DNA of 64,000 nucleotides from Ramlibacter tataouinensis (GCF_027941915.1 NZ_CP116009.1:1488001-1552000), one strand, 5' to 3'; positions 17,705 through 27,001 are shown, counted from the stretch's first letter. Program-made: numbers and translations. The notes: a model not told the origin generated them from the letters alone.

Positions 17705-18028
17705 TCAAATGGGCTCGACCTGCACCCGTACCTGCGGACCGTTGGACGCGAGAACGGTCGCCTTGAAGGTGTTCCCCTGCAGCAGGCACTCCCGCAGCCG
17801 ATCGACCTTGCCGCCGACGAGTCCGCCGACAACCTGCCCGTTCTTCAGCACCGTGACGGCCTGAATCCCGTTAAGCGGCTGGATCGCAACGTCCAACACG
17901 TCACCAGGATTGACACTCAGAATCGCGGGATGCTGCGGTGACGAGATCTGCGTGATGAACTTGAGCTGATCGCAAGGGATATAGCTCACGTCATTTGGCC
18001 AACTGCCTCCACCACCACTTCCGGACAT
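17705..18028 (-). CDS. Small Gly/Ser-rich-tailed protein of unknown function, first gene of the QueC-kinase set
   Basis: About 107 residues that begin MSGSGGGGSWPND, followed by a compact, probably all-beta domain (IPCDQLKFITQISSP, VNPGDVLDVAI, GQVVGGLVGGKVDRLRECLL, ATVLASNGPQVRVQV). Single cysteines lie in the conserved-looking IPCDQL and RECLLQG positions. No enzymatic motif is recognised. A small OB- or HIRAN-like nucleic-acid or nucleotide-binding fold is possible but unproven. The ATG at 18028 has GGAG seven bases upstream, while the longer frame to 18076 has no clear ribosome site. It is separated from the kinase start by one base, which implies a stoichiometric partnership. Confidence 0.65.
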   Translation of the reverse strand: MSGSGGGGSWPNDVSYIPCDQLKFITQISSPQHPAILSVNPGDVLDVAIQPLNGIQAVTVLKNGQVVGGLVGGKVDRLRECLLQGNTFKATVLASNGPQVRVQVEPI

Positions 18029-18314
18029 ATCGCTGCTCCACATCGTTGTTTCTTGAATGATTACTGAAGAGCTCAAAAACGTCCAGCCTGTAAGTTTTGA
18101 CAGGAGGCAGAAGATTGCCTAAAGGCCGGAAGAGCGAGCGCCCTTCGCTACGAGTCCAACTCCCGCTTCGGCGGCCAAGGGAACAGCTTCTGCAACTTGG
18201 AGTGCCATCGATCACGCAGACACCTCAGTGACCTCGGCCGTTATGGTATGTCACGATTAGTGCGACAACAATCAGTGCGTGGCCTATTGATGCACAAAGC
18301 CTCAGATTCGCCTC
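18029..18314. promoter_or_regulatory. Divergent intergenic region of the accessory island
   Basis: This AT-richer stretch separates the minus-strand three-gene set from the plus-strand XRE gene, so both promoters should lie here. Two similar octamers, TTAGTGCG at 18257-18264 and TCAGTGCG at 18272-18279, are direct repeats 15 bases apart and could be regulator half-sites. TTGACA at 18097 resembles a -35 box, but its -10 partner is poor. No start site can be fixed. Confidence 0.35.
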
Positions 18315-18824
18315 GTGCGAAAACAGACGCTACGTGTGCGCTTTGGGCTACGCCTCAGGGAACTTTGCGAGCAGGCTGGCCTGTCGCAGGAAGCCTTTGC
18401 AGATGCCTGCGGATATGCACGCTCTTATATGAGCCGCGTCGAACGCGGTATGGGCAACCCTTCACTCGATGCGATCGAGGTATTTGCGGGCGCGCTGCGG
18501 GTGGCCGAACAAGAACTGTTCGCGGAGCCAGACGGTCTGTCCGCTAAGTTGGGGCGGGCAGAAGACCTAACGTTCCGGCAGCGAAGTCAGCTAGGGCCCG
18601 TAGAAGAAGGCTTTGAGACCTTCGAGCACGCTCTTGACCTCGGCAGATTCGGCGGACGGGGCAAGGATCGTCGAGACCCGCGCCACGCTCTTGTGCGCAA
18701 CGTCCCCCCGCGTCTTTCCGTAGCTCGTCAGAGATACAGAAAGAGACGGGAACTGGTCGATGGCCTTGCCTGCAAATCCCGCAAGCATGAAGAACGACTC
18801 CGACTTGATCCCGTTGTTCTTTGA
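18315..18824 (+). CDS. XRE-family transcriptional regulator with an antisense-overlapping tail
   Basis: The first 75 or so residues are a clear Cro/CI helix-turn-helix (LRLRELCEQAGLSQEAFADA, YMSRVERGMGNPSLDAIEVF, ALRVAEQELF) like short controller proteins. From about residue 93 the frame runs antisense to the HEPN gene that ends at 18591 and becomes Arg-rich and unlike any domain, ending at 18824 (169 residues in all). The authentic ancestor was probably about 80-90 residues, and the present tail is read-through into opposite-strand coding DNA. The start is GTG at 18315 with no strong ribosome site. It probably regulates the divergent three-gene set. Confidence 0.7.
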   Translation: MRKQTLRVRFGLRLRELCEQAGLSQEAFADACGYARSYMSRVERGMGNPSLDAIEVFAGALRVAEQELFAEPDGLSAKLGRAEDLTFRQRSQLGPVEEGFETFEHALDLGRFGGRGKDRRDPRHALVRNVPPRLSVARQRYRKRRELVDGLACKSRKHEERLRLDPVVL

Positions 18825-19196
18825 AACCTCGTCCAGCGCCGCACCTATGCAAGCGTCCATGTTTGCCAGCAATTTCGCGCGATCGAAGGGGCTTCCAATC
18901 GTCAGCGAACGGCCCAGGATTACAGCGACAACGAAGATCTCTTGCAGTTCCCACAGGTTGCACCCGGGTGTCGCGATCTTCGCCCGGGCCGCATTGAGAC
19001 TCTCCTTTGCCTTCAACTCCAAGAAGTCTTCGATCTCCGCGTGAACAAGCAGCCGAAACGCGGCGAGCTGGTCAAGATCTGGAACGAACGTTAGCGGTGC
19101 TGCCGTCTCGGCAGCGATTTGAGCGGCGAGAAACTTCGCGTCTAGCGCTTGCACGCGCTGTTCCATCGCGAGAAACAGCGGACACGGGGCAGCCAT
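18591..19196 (-). CDS. HEPN-domain protein (RiboL-PSP/MAE_28990-like)
   Basis: A 201-residue, mostly alpha-helical protein with the HEPN ribonuclease signature R-x4-H at Arg163-His168 (TRGDVAHKS) and the helix LLVHAEIEDFLELKAKE near residue 50, which is common in RiboL-PSP-type HEPN proteins. HEPN proteins are usually metal-independent RNases or toxin components of defence and toxin-antitoxin systems. Its ATG lies one base after the stop of the DUF262 gene, so the two are a coupled pair. Family assignment is from motif reading only. Confidence 0.65.
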   Translation of the reverse strand: MAAPCPLFLAMEQRVQALDAKFLAAQIAAETAAPLTFVPDLDQLAAFRLLVHAEIEDFLELKAKESLNAARAKIATPGCNLWELQEIFVVAVILGRSLTIGSPFDRAKLLANMDACIGAALDEVSKNNGIKSESFFMLAGFAGKAIDQFPSLSVSLTSYGKTRGDVAHKSVARVSTILAPSAESAEVKSVLEGLKAFFYGP

Positions 19197-19197
19197 G

Positions 19198-20364
19198 TCA
19201 CGCTATGCGGCGGATGGTTGAGTCGTACTTCAGCCGGAGGACATCTGCGAGCACCAAGCCCCAAATATCAATCCGCGTCTTCGTCGCTTCAAGGCTCTTG
19301 GTGGTCTTCTCGATCGCGTCCTTGAACTCAGTAGACAGGCACACCTTGTGGAATGCCTGGACGACTTGCGTCCTCTTTTGCACTGCTGCCTTGGCTACAG
19401 CAGGCTCCGCAAAGAATCTAACGACGCAATCAAACACCGCGCGGTTGATGACCCGCTCGTACTTGCCGCCTACCCACTTCTTGAAAGCATCTCTACCGAA
19501 AACCGCGTGAGCTGCGGTGAGCGCTCCGTCGAGACGCTTCATGGCCTCATCGGCGGCAGGTTTGCGCTGATTCCAATCAGCCTCAAAGAAACGCGTCGTT
19601 TGGTCGAGGAATTCTTTGAAGTCACCTCGATACTCTTCGAGCGCCCGATCGTAGGCGATGAAGCGCAGCACCAACTCAGAATCGCGCATGCGCTTGTCCA
19701 AGCCGTTGCCGAAAATGGATTGGAACGGCTTGCTAGCTTGCAGATATGCCTCGATCGCATCGAGAAGATTTCCGCCAATCAAGGCCTTCCGAAGCTCCTG
19801 GGGCGACAACGGGAGACTTCCACTGTTCAGACGAAAAAAGATCGCAAACAGGAAGTTGTCGTCCGCCCAATTCTTGATAAGAGACGAGCGGAGGGTACTG
19901 TTCTCGAGGAATTCGCGATCCTCACTTGGCAGCTGCGCGAAGGTTCGCTCATTCAGATCATCTCGAATGTCGAGACCGCGGAGCGAGAATTTTCCATTGA
20001 GAAAATCGTTGATCGCGAGTAGCCGTTGCTTCCCATCAATGACGATGAATCGGCCGCGATGCTTCTTGTTTTCGGCAAGCACGATGTTGGGAATCGGCAT
20101 GCCGACAATGATCGATTCAACCAGCCGGCTCTTACGAGTGTCATCCCAAGCCGCTCGTCGCTGAAATCCCGGCTGCAGATCGATGTTGCCTTTGTTGATC
20201 TGCCCGTTAAGCGTCTCGATTGTCCAGTCCGCGTTCATCACGACCGCGTCTTTGGACGTTATCTCGCCGTGAATATCGTCCTCGTCCTCTTGCTGATCAT
20301 CCGGGATCAGGGCGAAGTCTTCGGCCTCGGGTGTTAGTTTCGTCGCCATGCCAGCTGTGCTCAT
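19198..20364 (-). CDS. DUF262 (ParB-like/GmrSD-N) protein
   Basis: A 388-residue protein with the DUF262 hallmarks: LQPGFQRRAAWDD at about residues 63-75 and the ParB/Srx-like nucleotide-binding motif DGKQRLLAI at 110-118 (usual form DGQQR). DUF262 domains occur in GmrSD type IV restriction and other anti-phage proteins, where they bind and hydrolyse nucleotides. The DUF1524 HNH nuclease domain of GmrSD is absent, and the C-terminal half is helical. The effector is probably the coupled downstream HEPN protein. The start is uncertain: ATG 20364 is used here, ATG 20349 is possible, and an upstream TTG at 20370 is in frame. No ribosome site is convincing. Confidence 0.8.
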   Translation of the reverse strand: MSTAGMATKLTPEAEDFALIPDDQQEDEDDIHGEITSKDAVVMNADWTIETLNGQINKGNIDLQPGFQRRAAWDDTRKSRLVESIIVGMPIPNIVLAENKKHRGRFIVIDGKQRLLAINDFLNGKFSLRGLDIRDDLNERTFAQLPSEDREFLENSTLRSSLIKNWADDNFLFAIFFRLNSGSLPLSPQELRKALIGGNLLDAIEAYLQASKPFQSIFGNGLDKRMRDSELVLRFIAYDRALEEYRGDFKEFLDQTTRFFEADWNQRKPAADEAMKRLDGALTAAHAVFGRDAFKKWVGGKYERVINRAVFDCVVRFFAEPAVAKAAVQKRTQVVQAFHKVCLSTEFKDAIEKTTKSLEATKTRIDIWGLVLADVLRLKYDSTIRRIA

Positions 20365-20461
20365 CACCAAGTTAGTCGGATGTTACAGGGTCCAGCGTGT
20401 GACGCTACCGCACCCGGCGCACGCGTCCGTACGATGGGTGGCGCGATGGGTCGAAATGGAA

Positions 20462-20479
20462 AAGGGCCCGAAGGCCCTT
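20462..20479 (-). terminator. Rho-independent terminator of tRNA-Ser
   Basis: On the minus strand AAGGGCC-TTCG-GGCCCTT forms a perfect 7-bp stem with a stable TTCG tetraloop. It continues into TTCC, 17 bases downstream of the CCA end of the tRNA. It separates the tRNA transcript from the DUF262 gene. Confidence 0.8.
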
Positions 20480-20495
20480 GTCTTGCATGAAGCGT

Positions 20496-20586
20496 TGGCG
20501 GAGCAGGAGGGATTCGAACCCTCGATACGGTGAAACCGTATACCGGATTTCGAGTCCGGCGCATTCGACCACTCTGCCACCGCTCC
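20496..20586 (-). tRNA. tRNA-Ser (anticodon CGA)
   Basis: The minus strand reads GGAGCGGTGGCAGAGTGGTC at the 5' end, has an anticodon arm CCGGA-CTCGAAA-TCCGG with anticodon CGA, a long variable arm (TATACGGTTTCACCGTAT) typical of serine tRNAs, a T-arm with GGTTCGAATCC, and an encoded CCA. It lies downstream of serS on the same strand. Its 3' end faces the accessory island, a classic integration orientation. Confidence 0.97.
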
Positions 20587-20643
20587 TGAATTCGGTTCGC
20601 GTGGTGCGAAGCCGCGCATTCTAGCGCAGCCCGCGGGAGTCGC

Positions 20644-21969
<1,326 letters not shown>

Positions 21970-22072
21970 TTATGCGGGGGGCTCGGGGCGCCGACGGTGT
22001 GCGCCAGTGAGGGAGCGGGCGCCCGGTGGGGACGGCGAGGTCGGTTCGGCGGGCGGGGGCGCGTTGCGCTGG

Positions 22073-22094
22073 ATCCCCCGCCTTCGCGGGGGAT
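22073..22094. repeat. Short intergenic palindrome (REP-like)
   Basis: ATCCCCCGC-CTTC-GCGGGGGAT is a perfect 9-bp inverted repeat with a 4-base loop, seven bases beyond the stop of the ABC transporter gene. No T-run follows. A related copy lies at 12902-12926, so this is a dispersed element that may also attenuate transcription. Confidence 0.65.
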
Positions 22095-22100
22095 GACGGA

Positions 22101-24005
22101 CTACTTCGCCATCTCCCGCACCGCCGTCTCCGGGTCCGGGATCTCGCCGCTTTGCTGCTGCAGCGACCACATCTGCGCATAGCGGCCGTTGCGCGCCAGC
22201 AGTTCGGCGTGGGTGCCGCGCTCGACGATGCGGCCAGTGTCCATCACCAGGATCTGGTGGGCGTCGATCACGGTGGACAGCCGGTGCGCGATCAGCAGCG
22301 TGGTCTTGTTGCGGGCGGCGCTGCGCAGTTCGGCCTGGATGGCGCGCTCGTTGGCGGAATCCAGCGCCGAGGTCGCCTCGTCGAAGATCAGGATCGGCGG
22401 GTCCTTCAGCAGGGTGCGGGCGATCGCCACGCGCTGCTTCTCGCCGCCGGAGAGCTTCAGGCCGCGCTCGCCCACCATGGTCTGGTAGCCGCGCGGCGTG
22501 CTGTCGATGAAGGCGTGGATGCGGGCGGCCCTCGCGGCGGCCTCCACCTCGGCCCGGCTGGCGCCGGGGCGGCCGTAGGCGATGTTGTATTCGACGGTGT
22601 CGTTGAAGAGCACGGTGTCCTGCGGCACGATGCCGATCGCCTGGCGCACGCTGGCCTGCGTGACGTCGCGGATGTCGTGGCCGGCAATGGTGATGCGGCC
22701 CTGCTGCACGTCGTAGAAGCGGTACAGCAGGCGGGCCAGGGTCGACTTGCCGGAGCCGGACGGGCCGACCACGGCGACGGTCTTGCCGGCGGGGATCTCG
22801 AAGCTGACGTCGTGCAGGATGATGCGCGCCGGTTCGTAGGCGAACCTGACATTCTCGAAGCGGATGGTGGAGTCGACGGCCGTCCCCTCGTCGCGGGCCG
22901 CCCCCGCGCGCGGCAGCGGCAGCAGGCTGGGTGCGCCGGGCTGGTCGGCGACCTCGCGCTCGCGGTCCATCAGGGTGAACATCTTGTCCAGGTCCGTCAG
23001 GCTCTGCTTGATCTCGCGGTACAGCACGCCCAGGAAGTTGAGCGGGATGTAGAGCTGGATCATGAAGGCGTTGATCATCACCAGGTCGCCCAGCGTCATG
23101 CGGCCGGCGACCACGCCCTCGGTGGCCAGCCACAGCATGGCGATCAGGCCGGTGGCGATCACCAGCTGCTGGCCGGTGTTGAGCAGCGACAGCGTGCTCT
23201 GCGCCTTCAGCCGCACCCGGCGCAGGCTCTCCAGGCTCTGGTCGTAGCGCCGCGCCTCGAAGTCCTCGTTGTTGAAGTACTTGACGGTCTCGTAGTTGAG
23301 CAGCGAGTCCACCGCCTTGGTGTGGGCGGCCGAATCGAACTCGTTGGCCTGGCGGCGGAACTTGGTGCGCCACTCGGTCACCACCACCGTCCAGCCGATG
23401 TAGACCACCAGCGCGCCCAGCGTGATCCAGGCGAACCAGGCGTCGAAGCGCACCGCCAGGATGCCCAGCACCAGCGCCATCTCGAACAGCGTGGGCACGA
23501 TGCTGTAGAGCGAGAACGAGATCAGCGATTCGATGCCGCGCACGCCGCGCTCGATGTCGCGCGTCATGCCACCGGTCTGGCGCTCCAGGTGGAAGCGCAG
23601 CGACAGCGAATGCAGGTGCTCGAAGGTTTGCAGCGCGATGCTGCGCGCCGCGCCCTGGGTGGCCTTGGCGAACACCAGTTCGCGCAGCTCGGTGAACAGG
23701 GTGGTGGACAGCCGCAACGCGCCGTAGCCGATCAGCAGCCCGATCGGCACCACCAGCACGGCCGCGGCGTCGCCCGGCTTCAGGCTCAGCGAGTCGACCA
23801 GGTGCTTGAGCACGATTGGCACGCTGACGTTGGCCAGCTTGGCCCCCACCATGAAGGCGAGCGCGATCGCCACCCGCCACTTGTATTCCCACAGGTAGGG
23901 CAGCAGGCGCTTGAGCGTGGCCCAGTCGGCGCTCTTCGGCGGTGGGGAACCGGGGGCGGCGGCGGGCGGGATGTGGCGGAAGGAGGCGTCGCCGTACCGG
24001 CGCAT
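22101..24005 (-). CDS. Atm1/HMT1-type ABC exporter, fused permease-ATPase
   Basis: A 634-residue half-transporter that would homodimerise in the inner membrane. Six transmembrane segments span about residues 30-330, with the ABCB7/Atm1-like stretch FLERQTGGMTRDIERG-type loop (here FHLERQTGGMTRDIERGVRG) and NYETVKYFNNEDFEARRY. The ATPase domain follows with Walker A GPSGSGKST, signature LSGGEKQR and Walker B ILIFDEATSALD. The family exports glutathione-linked sulfur or metal conjugates. ATG 24005 (MRRYGDASF) is preferred over the frame start at 24083, which would run into the divergent thioesterase gene. Confidence 0.9.
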   Translation of the reverse strand: MRRYGDASFRHIPPAAAPGSPPPKSADWATLKRLLPYLWEYKWRVAIALAFMVGAKLANVSVPIVLKHLVDSLSLKPGDAAAVLVVPIGLLIGYGALRLSTTLFTELRELVFAKATQGAARSIALQTFEHLHSLSLRFHLERQTGGMTRDIERGVRGIESLISFSLYSIVPTLFEMALVLGILAVRFDAWFAWITLGALVVYIGWTVVVTEWRTKFRRQANEFDSAAHTKAVDSLLNYETVKYFNNEDFEARRYDQSLESLRRVRLKAQSTLSLLNTGQQLVIATGLIAMLWLATEGVVAGRMTLGDLVMINAFMIQLYIPLNFLGVLYREIKQSLTDLDKMFTLMDREREVADQPGAPSLLPLPRAGAARDEGTAVDSTIRFENVRFAYEPARIILHDVSFEIPAGKTVAVVGPSGSGKSTLARLLYRFYDVQQGRITIAGHDIRDVTQASVRQAIGIVPQDTVLFNDTVEYNIAYGRPGASRAEVEAAARAARIHAFIDSTPRGYQTMVGERGLKLSGGEKQRVAIARTLLKDPPILIFDEATSALDSANERAIQAELRSAARNKTTLLIAHRLSTVIDAHQILVMDTGRIVERGTHAELLARNGRYAQMWSLQQQSGEIPDPETAVREMAK

Positions 24006-24043
24006 TCGGGGACAATCCAGTTCAGGTGACTCTTGGAGAGATT

Positions 24044-24484
24044 GTGCCCGCCTCCCCGAATTCAAGCGCAGTGTCCGGTTCATCGCCGCTGGGCCCGGCC
24101 ACGCCGCCGAGCGACAAGGAGCTGGTGCTCAAGGTCATCCCGCTGCCGGCCGACACCAACGGCAACGGCGACATCTTCGGCGGCTGGGTGATGGCGCAGG
24201 TCGACCTGGCCGGCTCGGTGATCCCGGCGCGCCACGTCAACGGGCGCATGGCCACGGTGGCGGTCAAGGAGTTCATCTTCAAGCAGCCGGTGCGGGTGGG
24301 CGACATCCTGTCGTTCTATGCCTGCGTCACGCACATCGGCCGCACCTCGATCACGGTGCAGGTGGAGGTGTTCGCCGAGCGCCACCGCGCGCAGGGCCAG
24401 TTCGTCAAGGTGACCGAAGCGACGGTGACCTACGTGGCGATCGACGACAACGGCCGGCCGCGTCCGATCGAGAAGCGCGCATGA
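24044..24484 (+). CDS. YciA-like acyl-CoA thioesterase
   Basis: A 146-residue single hot-dog thioesterase that hydrolyses acyl-CoA to free acid and CoA. The catalytic region NGNGDIFGGWVMAQVDLAG (about residues 35-53) carries the essential Asp, and VKEFIFKQPVRVGDI follows. The GTG at 24044 is preceded by TTGGAGAG and is the best start, since no ATG is available in frame before the domain. It is divergent from the Atm1-type gene with only 38 bases between start codons, and its TGA overlaps the ATG of the next gene. Confidence 0.87.
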   Translation: MPASPNSSAVSGSSPLGPATPPSDKELVLKVIPLPADTNGNGDIFGGWVMAQVDLAGSVIPARHVNGRMATVAVKEFIFKQPVRVGDILSFYACVTHIGRTSITVQVEVFAERHRAQGQFVKVTEATVTYVAIDDNGRPRPIEKRA

Positions 24485-25665
24485 GCGATTCCCGCGAACC
24501 ACCCGACCCCCTGCTCTCCCCGGCGCTGGAGCACAAGACGCTGCTCTGGCTGGTGGCGGGCTTCACCTTCGCCTTCCTGGGGGTGCTGTGGCCGCTGGCG
24601 GGGGCGGTGCTGTGGGCGCTGTTCCTGGCCATCGTGTTCTTCCCCATGCACCAGTACGTCCGGCGGCTGGTAAAGCGGCGCTCGACACTGGCGGCTTCCC
24701 TGACACTGCTGTCGATCGTGCTGATGGTGATCCTGCCCTTGTCGCTGGTCAGCGCGTCGGTGGTGGAGCAGGCTTCGATGCTGTACCAGGGCGTCAAGTC
24801 CGGCCAGATCCAGCCCGGGCAGTTCCTGCAGCAAATGATGGATGCGCTGCCGGCCTGGGCCCAGTCGGTGCTGGCGCGCTTCGGGCTGTTCGACCTGCCG
24901 GCGGTGCTGCAGCGCGCCGGCGAACTGCTGTCGCGCAGCAGCCAGGCCATCACCAGCGGCCTGGTGGGCATCGGCCAGGTCACGCTGGAGTTCGTGGTGT
25001 CCTTCTTCATCATGCTGTACGTGCTGTTCTTCCTGCTGCGCGACGGCGGCGCCCTGGTCGGGCGCATCGAGCGGGCGGTGCCGCTGCGGCCGGAGCAGAC
25101 CCGCAAGCTGCTGTCGCAGTTCGTCACCGTGGTGCGCGCCACCGTCAAGGGCAACGTGGTGGTCGCCGTGGTCCAGGGCGCGCTGGGTGCGCTGGCCTTC
25201 TGGTTCCTGGGCATCCCCGGCCCGGCGCTGTGGGGTTCGCTGATGGCGCTGCTGTCGCTGCTGCCCGCCGTCGGCGCGGCGATGGTGTGGGGGCCGGTGG
25301 CGATCTACCAGCTCTTCACCGGGATGGTGCTGGAAGGCCTCGGGTTGATCGCCTGGGGCGTGCTGGTGATCGGGCTGGTCGACAACGTGCTGCGCCCCAT
25401 GCTGGTGGGGCGCGACACCCGCATGCCCGACTACCTGGTGCTGGTGGCCACCGTCGGCGGCATCAGCCTGTTCGGGCTCAACGGCTTCGTGATCGGGCCG
25501 GTGATTGCGGCCATGTTCCTGGTGTGCTGGAGCTTGCTGACCGACGTGCGCGAGGAGAACGCGGAATCGGCGCCCCTGGCCCCCGCGCCCGCTCCGAACG
25601 CCGGGACCGCTGCCGCCTCAGCTCCCGCTTCGGCTCCCGCGCAGGACAGAGAGCCCGCGGCGTAG
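24481..25665 (+). CDS. AI-2E family (PerM/UPF0118) membrane transporter
   Basis: A 394-residue inner-membrane protein with seven to eight hydrophobic segments and the family features LLPLSL-type loop after the third helix (VILPLSLVSASVV), VSFFIMLYVLFFLLRDGG, LLSLLPAVGAAMVWGP and VDNVLRPMLVGRDTRMPDYL. Members transport small hydrophobic solutes or ions, and the AI-2 annotation is historical. An Ala/Pro-rich tail of about 30 residues is unusual and overlaps the convergent aroD gene by 48 bases. The start overlaps the thioesterase stop (ATGA). Confidence 0.88.
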   Translation: MSDSREPPDPLLSPALEHKTLLWLVAGFTFAFLGVLWPLAGAVLWALFLAIVFFPMHQYVRRLVKRRSTLAASLTLLSIVLMVILPLSLVSASVVEQASMLYQGVKSGQIQPGQFLQQMMDALPAWAQSVLARFGLFDLPAVLQRAGELLSRSSQAITSGLVGIGQVTLEFVVSFFIMLYVLFFLLRDGGALVGRIERAVPLRPEQTRKLLSQFVTVVRATVKGNVVVAVVQGALGALAFWFLGIPGPALWGSLMALLSLLPAVGAAMVWGPVAIYQLFTGMVLEGLGLIAWGVLVIGLVDNVLRPMLVGRDTRMPDYLVLVATVGGISLFGLNGFVIGPVIAAMFLVCWSLLTDVREENAESAPLAPAPAPNAGTAAASAPASAPAQDREPAA

Positions 25666-26388
25666 GTCGGCCAGCGGCAGCTGGCCCGGCGCCGAGGCCT
25701 GCCGGCCCACGGCAAAGGTCAGCGCCGAGCCGAATTCGCCGCCGCACAGGCGGCTGACCGCGCCCAGGGCGCCCATCGCCATGCCGGCCACCGGAATGGG
25801 CAGCTCCTCGCTGGCCTGCAGCGTGGCCTGCAGCAGCGCCAGCACGTCGCTGCGCCGGCGCGGCATCACGGCCAGCTTGGCGATGTCGGCGCCGAGCTGC
25901 CCGGCCTGGCGGAAGCGCTGCAGCAGCTCGGCGACGGGCGGCGTCCGGTCGAAATCGTGGAACGACAGCAGCAGCGCGATGCCGTTCGCGCGCGCCGCTT
26001 CGCGCACGGCTGCGATGTGGTCGGGATCCGCCGCCATCTCGACATCGACGATGTCGGCGGCGCCCTGCATGCAGACGGCGCGGTACAGCTCGAGGACCTG
26101 CGGTTCGTTTAGCGCGATCGGCTGGCCGCCCTCGCGCTGCGAGCGGCGCGTGAACAGCAGCGGCACCCCGGCGGCCTGGCGGATGCGCACGGCGGTGTCA
26201 ACGACGTGGGCGATGTCGCCGAGCGCGGCGAAGAAGTCGACCCGCCACTCCAGCAGGTCGGGCGGCTCGGCGGCGACCGCCGCCACCTCGGCCAGCAACG
26301 CCTCGGCGTCGCGGCCCACCAGCGGCACGCACACGGCGGGCAGCGCGCCGCCGGCCAGGGGTTTTCCGCGCAGCGTGATCGGCTTCAT
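25618..26388 (-). CDS. aroD: 3-dehydroquinate dehydratase, type I
   Basis: A 256-residue shikimate-pathway enzyme that dehydrates 3-dehydroquinate through a Schiff base. The conserved strand LLEWRVDFF lies near residue 45, the catalytic His is in SFHDFDRTP and the Schiff-base Lys in ADIAKLAVMP. The end overlaps the convergent transporter gene by 48 bases. It follows a thioesterase gene with a 5-base gap. Many betaproteobacteria rely on the type II enzyme, so this copy may be additional or catabolic (quinate), which cannot be decided here. Confidence 0.88.
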   Translation of the reverse strand: MKPITLRGKPLAGGALPAVCVPLVGRDAEALLAEVAAVAAEPPDLLEWRVDFFAALGDIAHVVDTAVRIRQAAGVPLLFTRRSQREGGQPIALNEPQVLELYRAVCMQGAADIVDVEMAADPDHIAAVREAARANGIALLLSFHDFDRTPPVAELLQRFRQAGQLGADIAKLAVMPRRRSDVLALLQATLQASEELPIPVAGMAMGALGAVSRLCGGEFGSALTFAVGRQASAPGQLPLADLRRGLSVLRGSRSGS

Positions 26389-26393
26389 GGCGG

Positions 26394-26879
26394 TCAGGAA
26401 ACGATGTAGGCGCCGGCGCCGGTGCACAGCAGCTTGCCGTCCGGGTCCAGGAATTCCATGCGCGTGGAACCGACGCGCGAGCCCAGGCGCAGCACCTCGG
26501 CGCGCAGCTCGAAGTGGCTGCCGATGGCGGGGCGCAGGTAGTCGACGCGCAGGTCGATGGTGCCAAGCTTGGCGAAGCGCTGCAGGCGCGTCGCCGGCGG
26601 CTCGGCCATGTGGCGCGCACCCATGGCGGCCAGGCAGGCCAGCCCGCCCATGGCGTCGAGCCCGGCCGACACCACGCCGCCGTGCAGGCGGTTGTAGGCG
26701 GGGTGGCCGACCAGTTCCTTGCGCATCTCGATGCGGCCGACGGCGCGGTCGGGCTTGAGGCTGGTGATCTTCAGGCCCAGCACCTGGTTGAACACGATGC
26801 TGTCCTCGAAGATGGCTTTCAGGCCGGCGATGAACTCCGGCTCGAACTCGGTGACGGCGGGCTGCGGGTTCCTGGTCAT
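26394..26879 (-). CDS. PaaI/YigI-like hot-dog thioesterase
   Basis: A 161-residue hot-dog protein with the PaaI-type active-site stretch YNRLHGGVVSAGLDAMGG near residue 65 and TIDLRVDYLRPA later. It would hydrolyse medium-chain or aromatic acyl-CoAs. It is a few bases upstream of aroD and in the same direction, so the two may be co-transcribed, but no functional link is evident. The ATG at 26879 opens directly into a normal-length protein. Confidence 0.82.
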   Translation of the reverse strand: MTRNPQPAVTEFEPEFIAGLKAIFEDSIVFNQVLGLKITSLKPDRAVGRIEMRKELVGHPAYNRLHGGVVSAGLDAMGGLACLAAMGARHMAEPPATRLQRFAKLGTIDLRVDYLRPAIGSHFELRAEVLRLGSRVGSTRMEFLDPDGKLLCTGAGAYIVS

Positions 26880-27001
26880 GGTCCCCCATTGTCCCGCAGC
26901 CGGCGACCGGCTCGGCAGTGGAAACCGTCCGACGGGCCGCCACCGTTGACAGCGCGATACTGGCCGGCGTGGGCCGCGGCGCCCCGGCGGAAAGGACGGA
27001 C

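Noticed and set aside
18097..18125. TTGACA with a TAAAGG hexamer 17 bases later as a promoter
   Set aside because: The -10 match is only three of six and the site lies about 190 bases before the regulator start, so it is not listed as a separate promoter.
20434..20470. Possible small RNA between DUF262 and tRNA-Ser
   Set aside because: The only structure is the tRNA terminator hairpin, and nothing supports an independent transcript.
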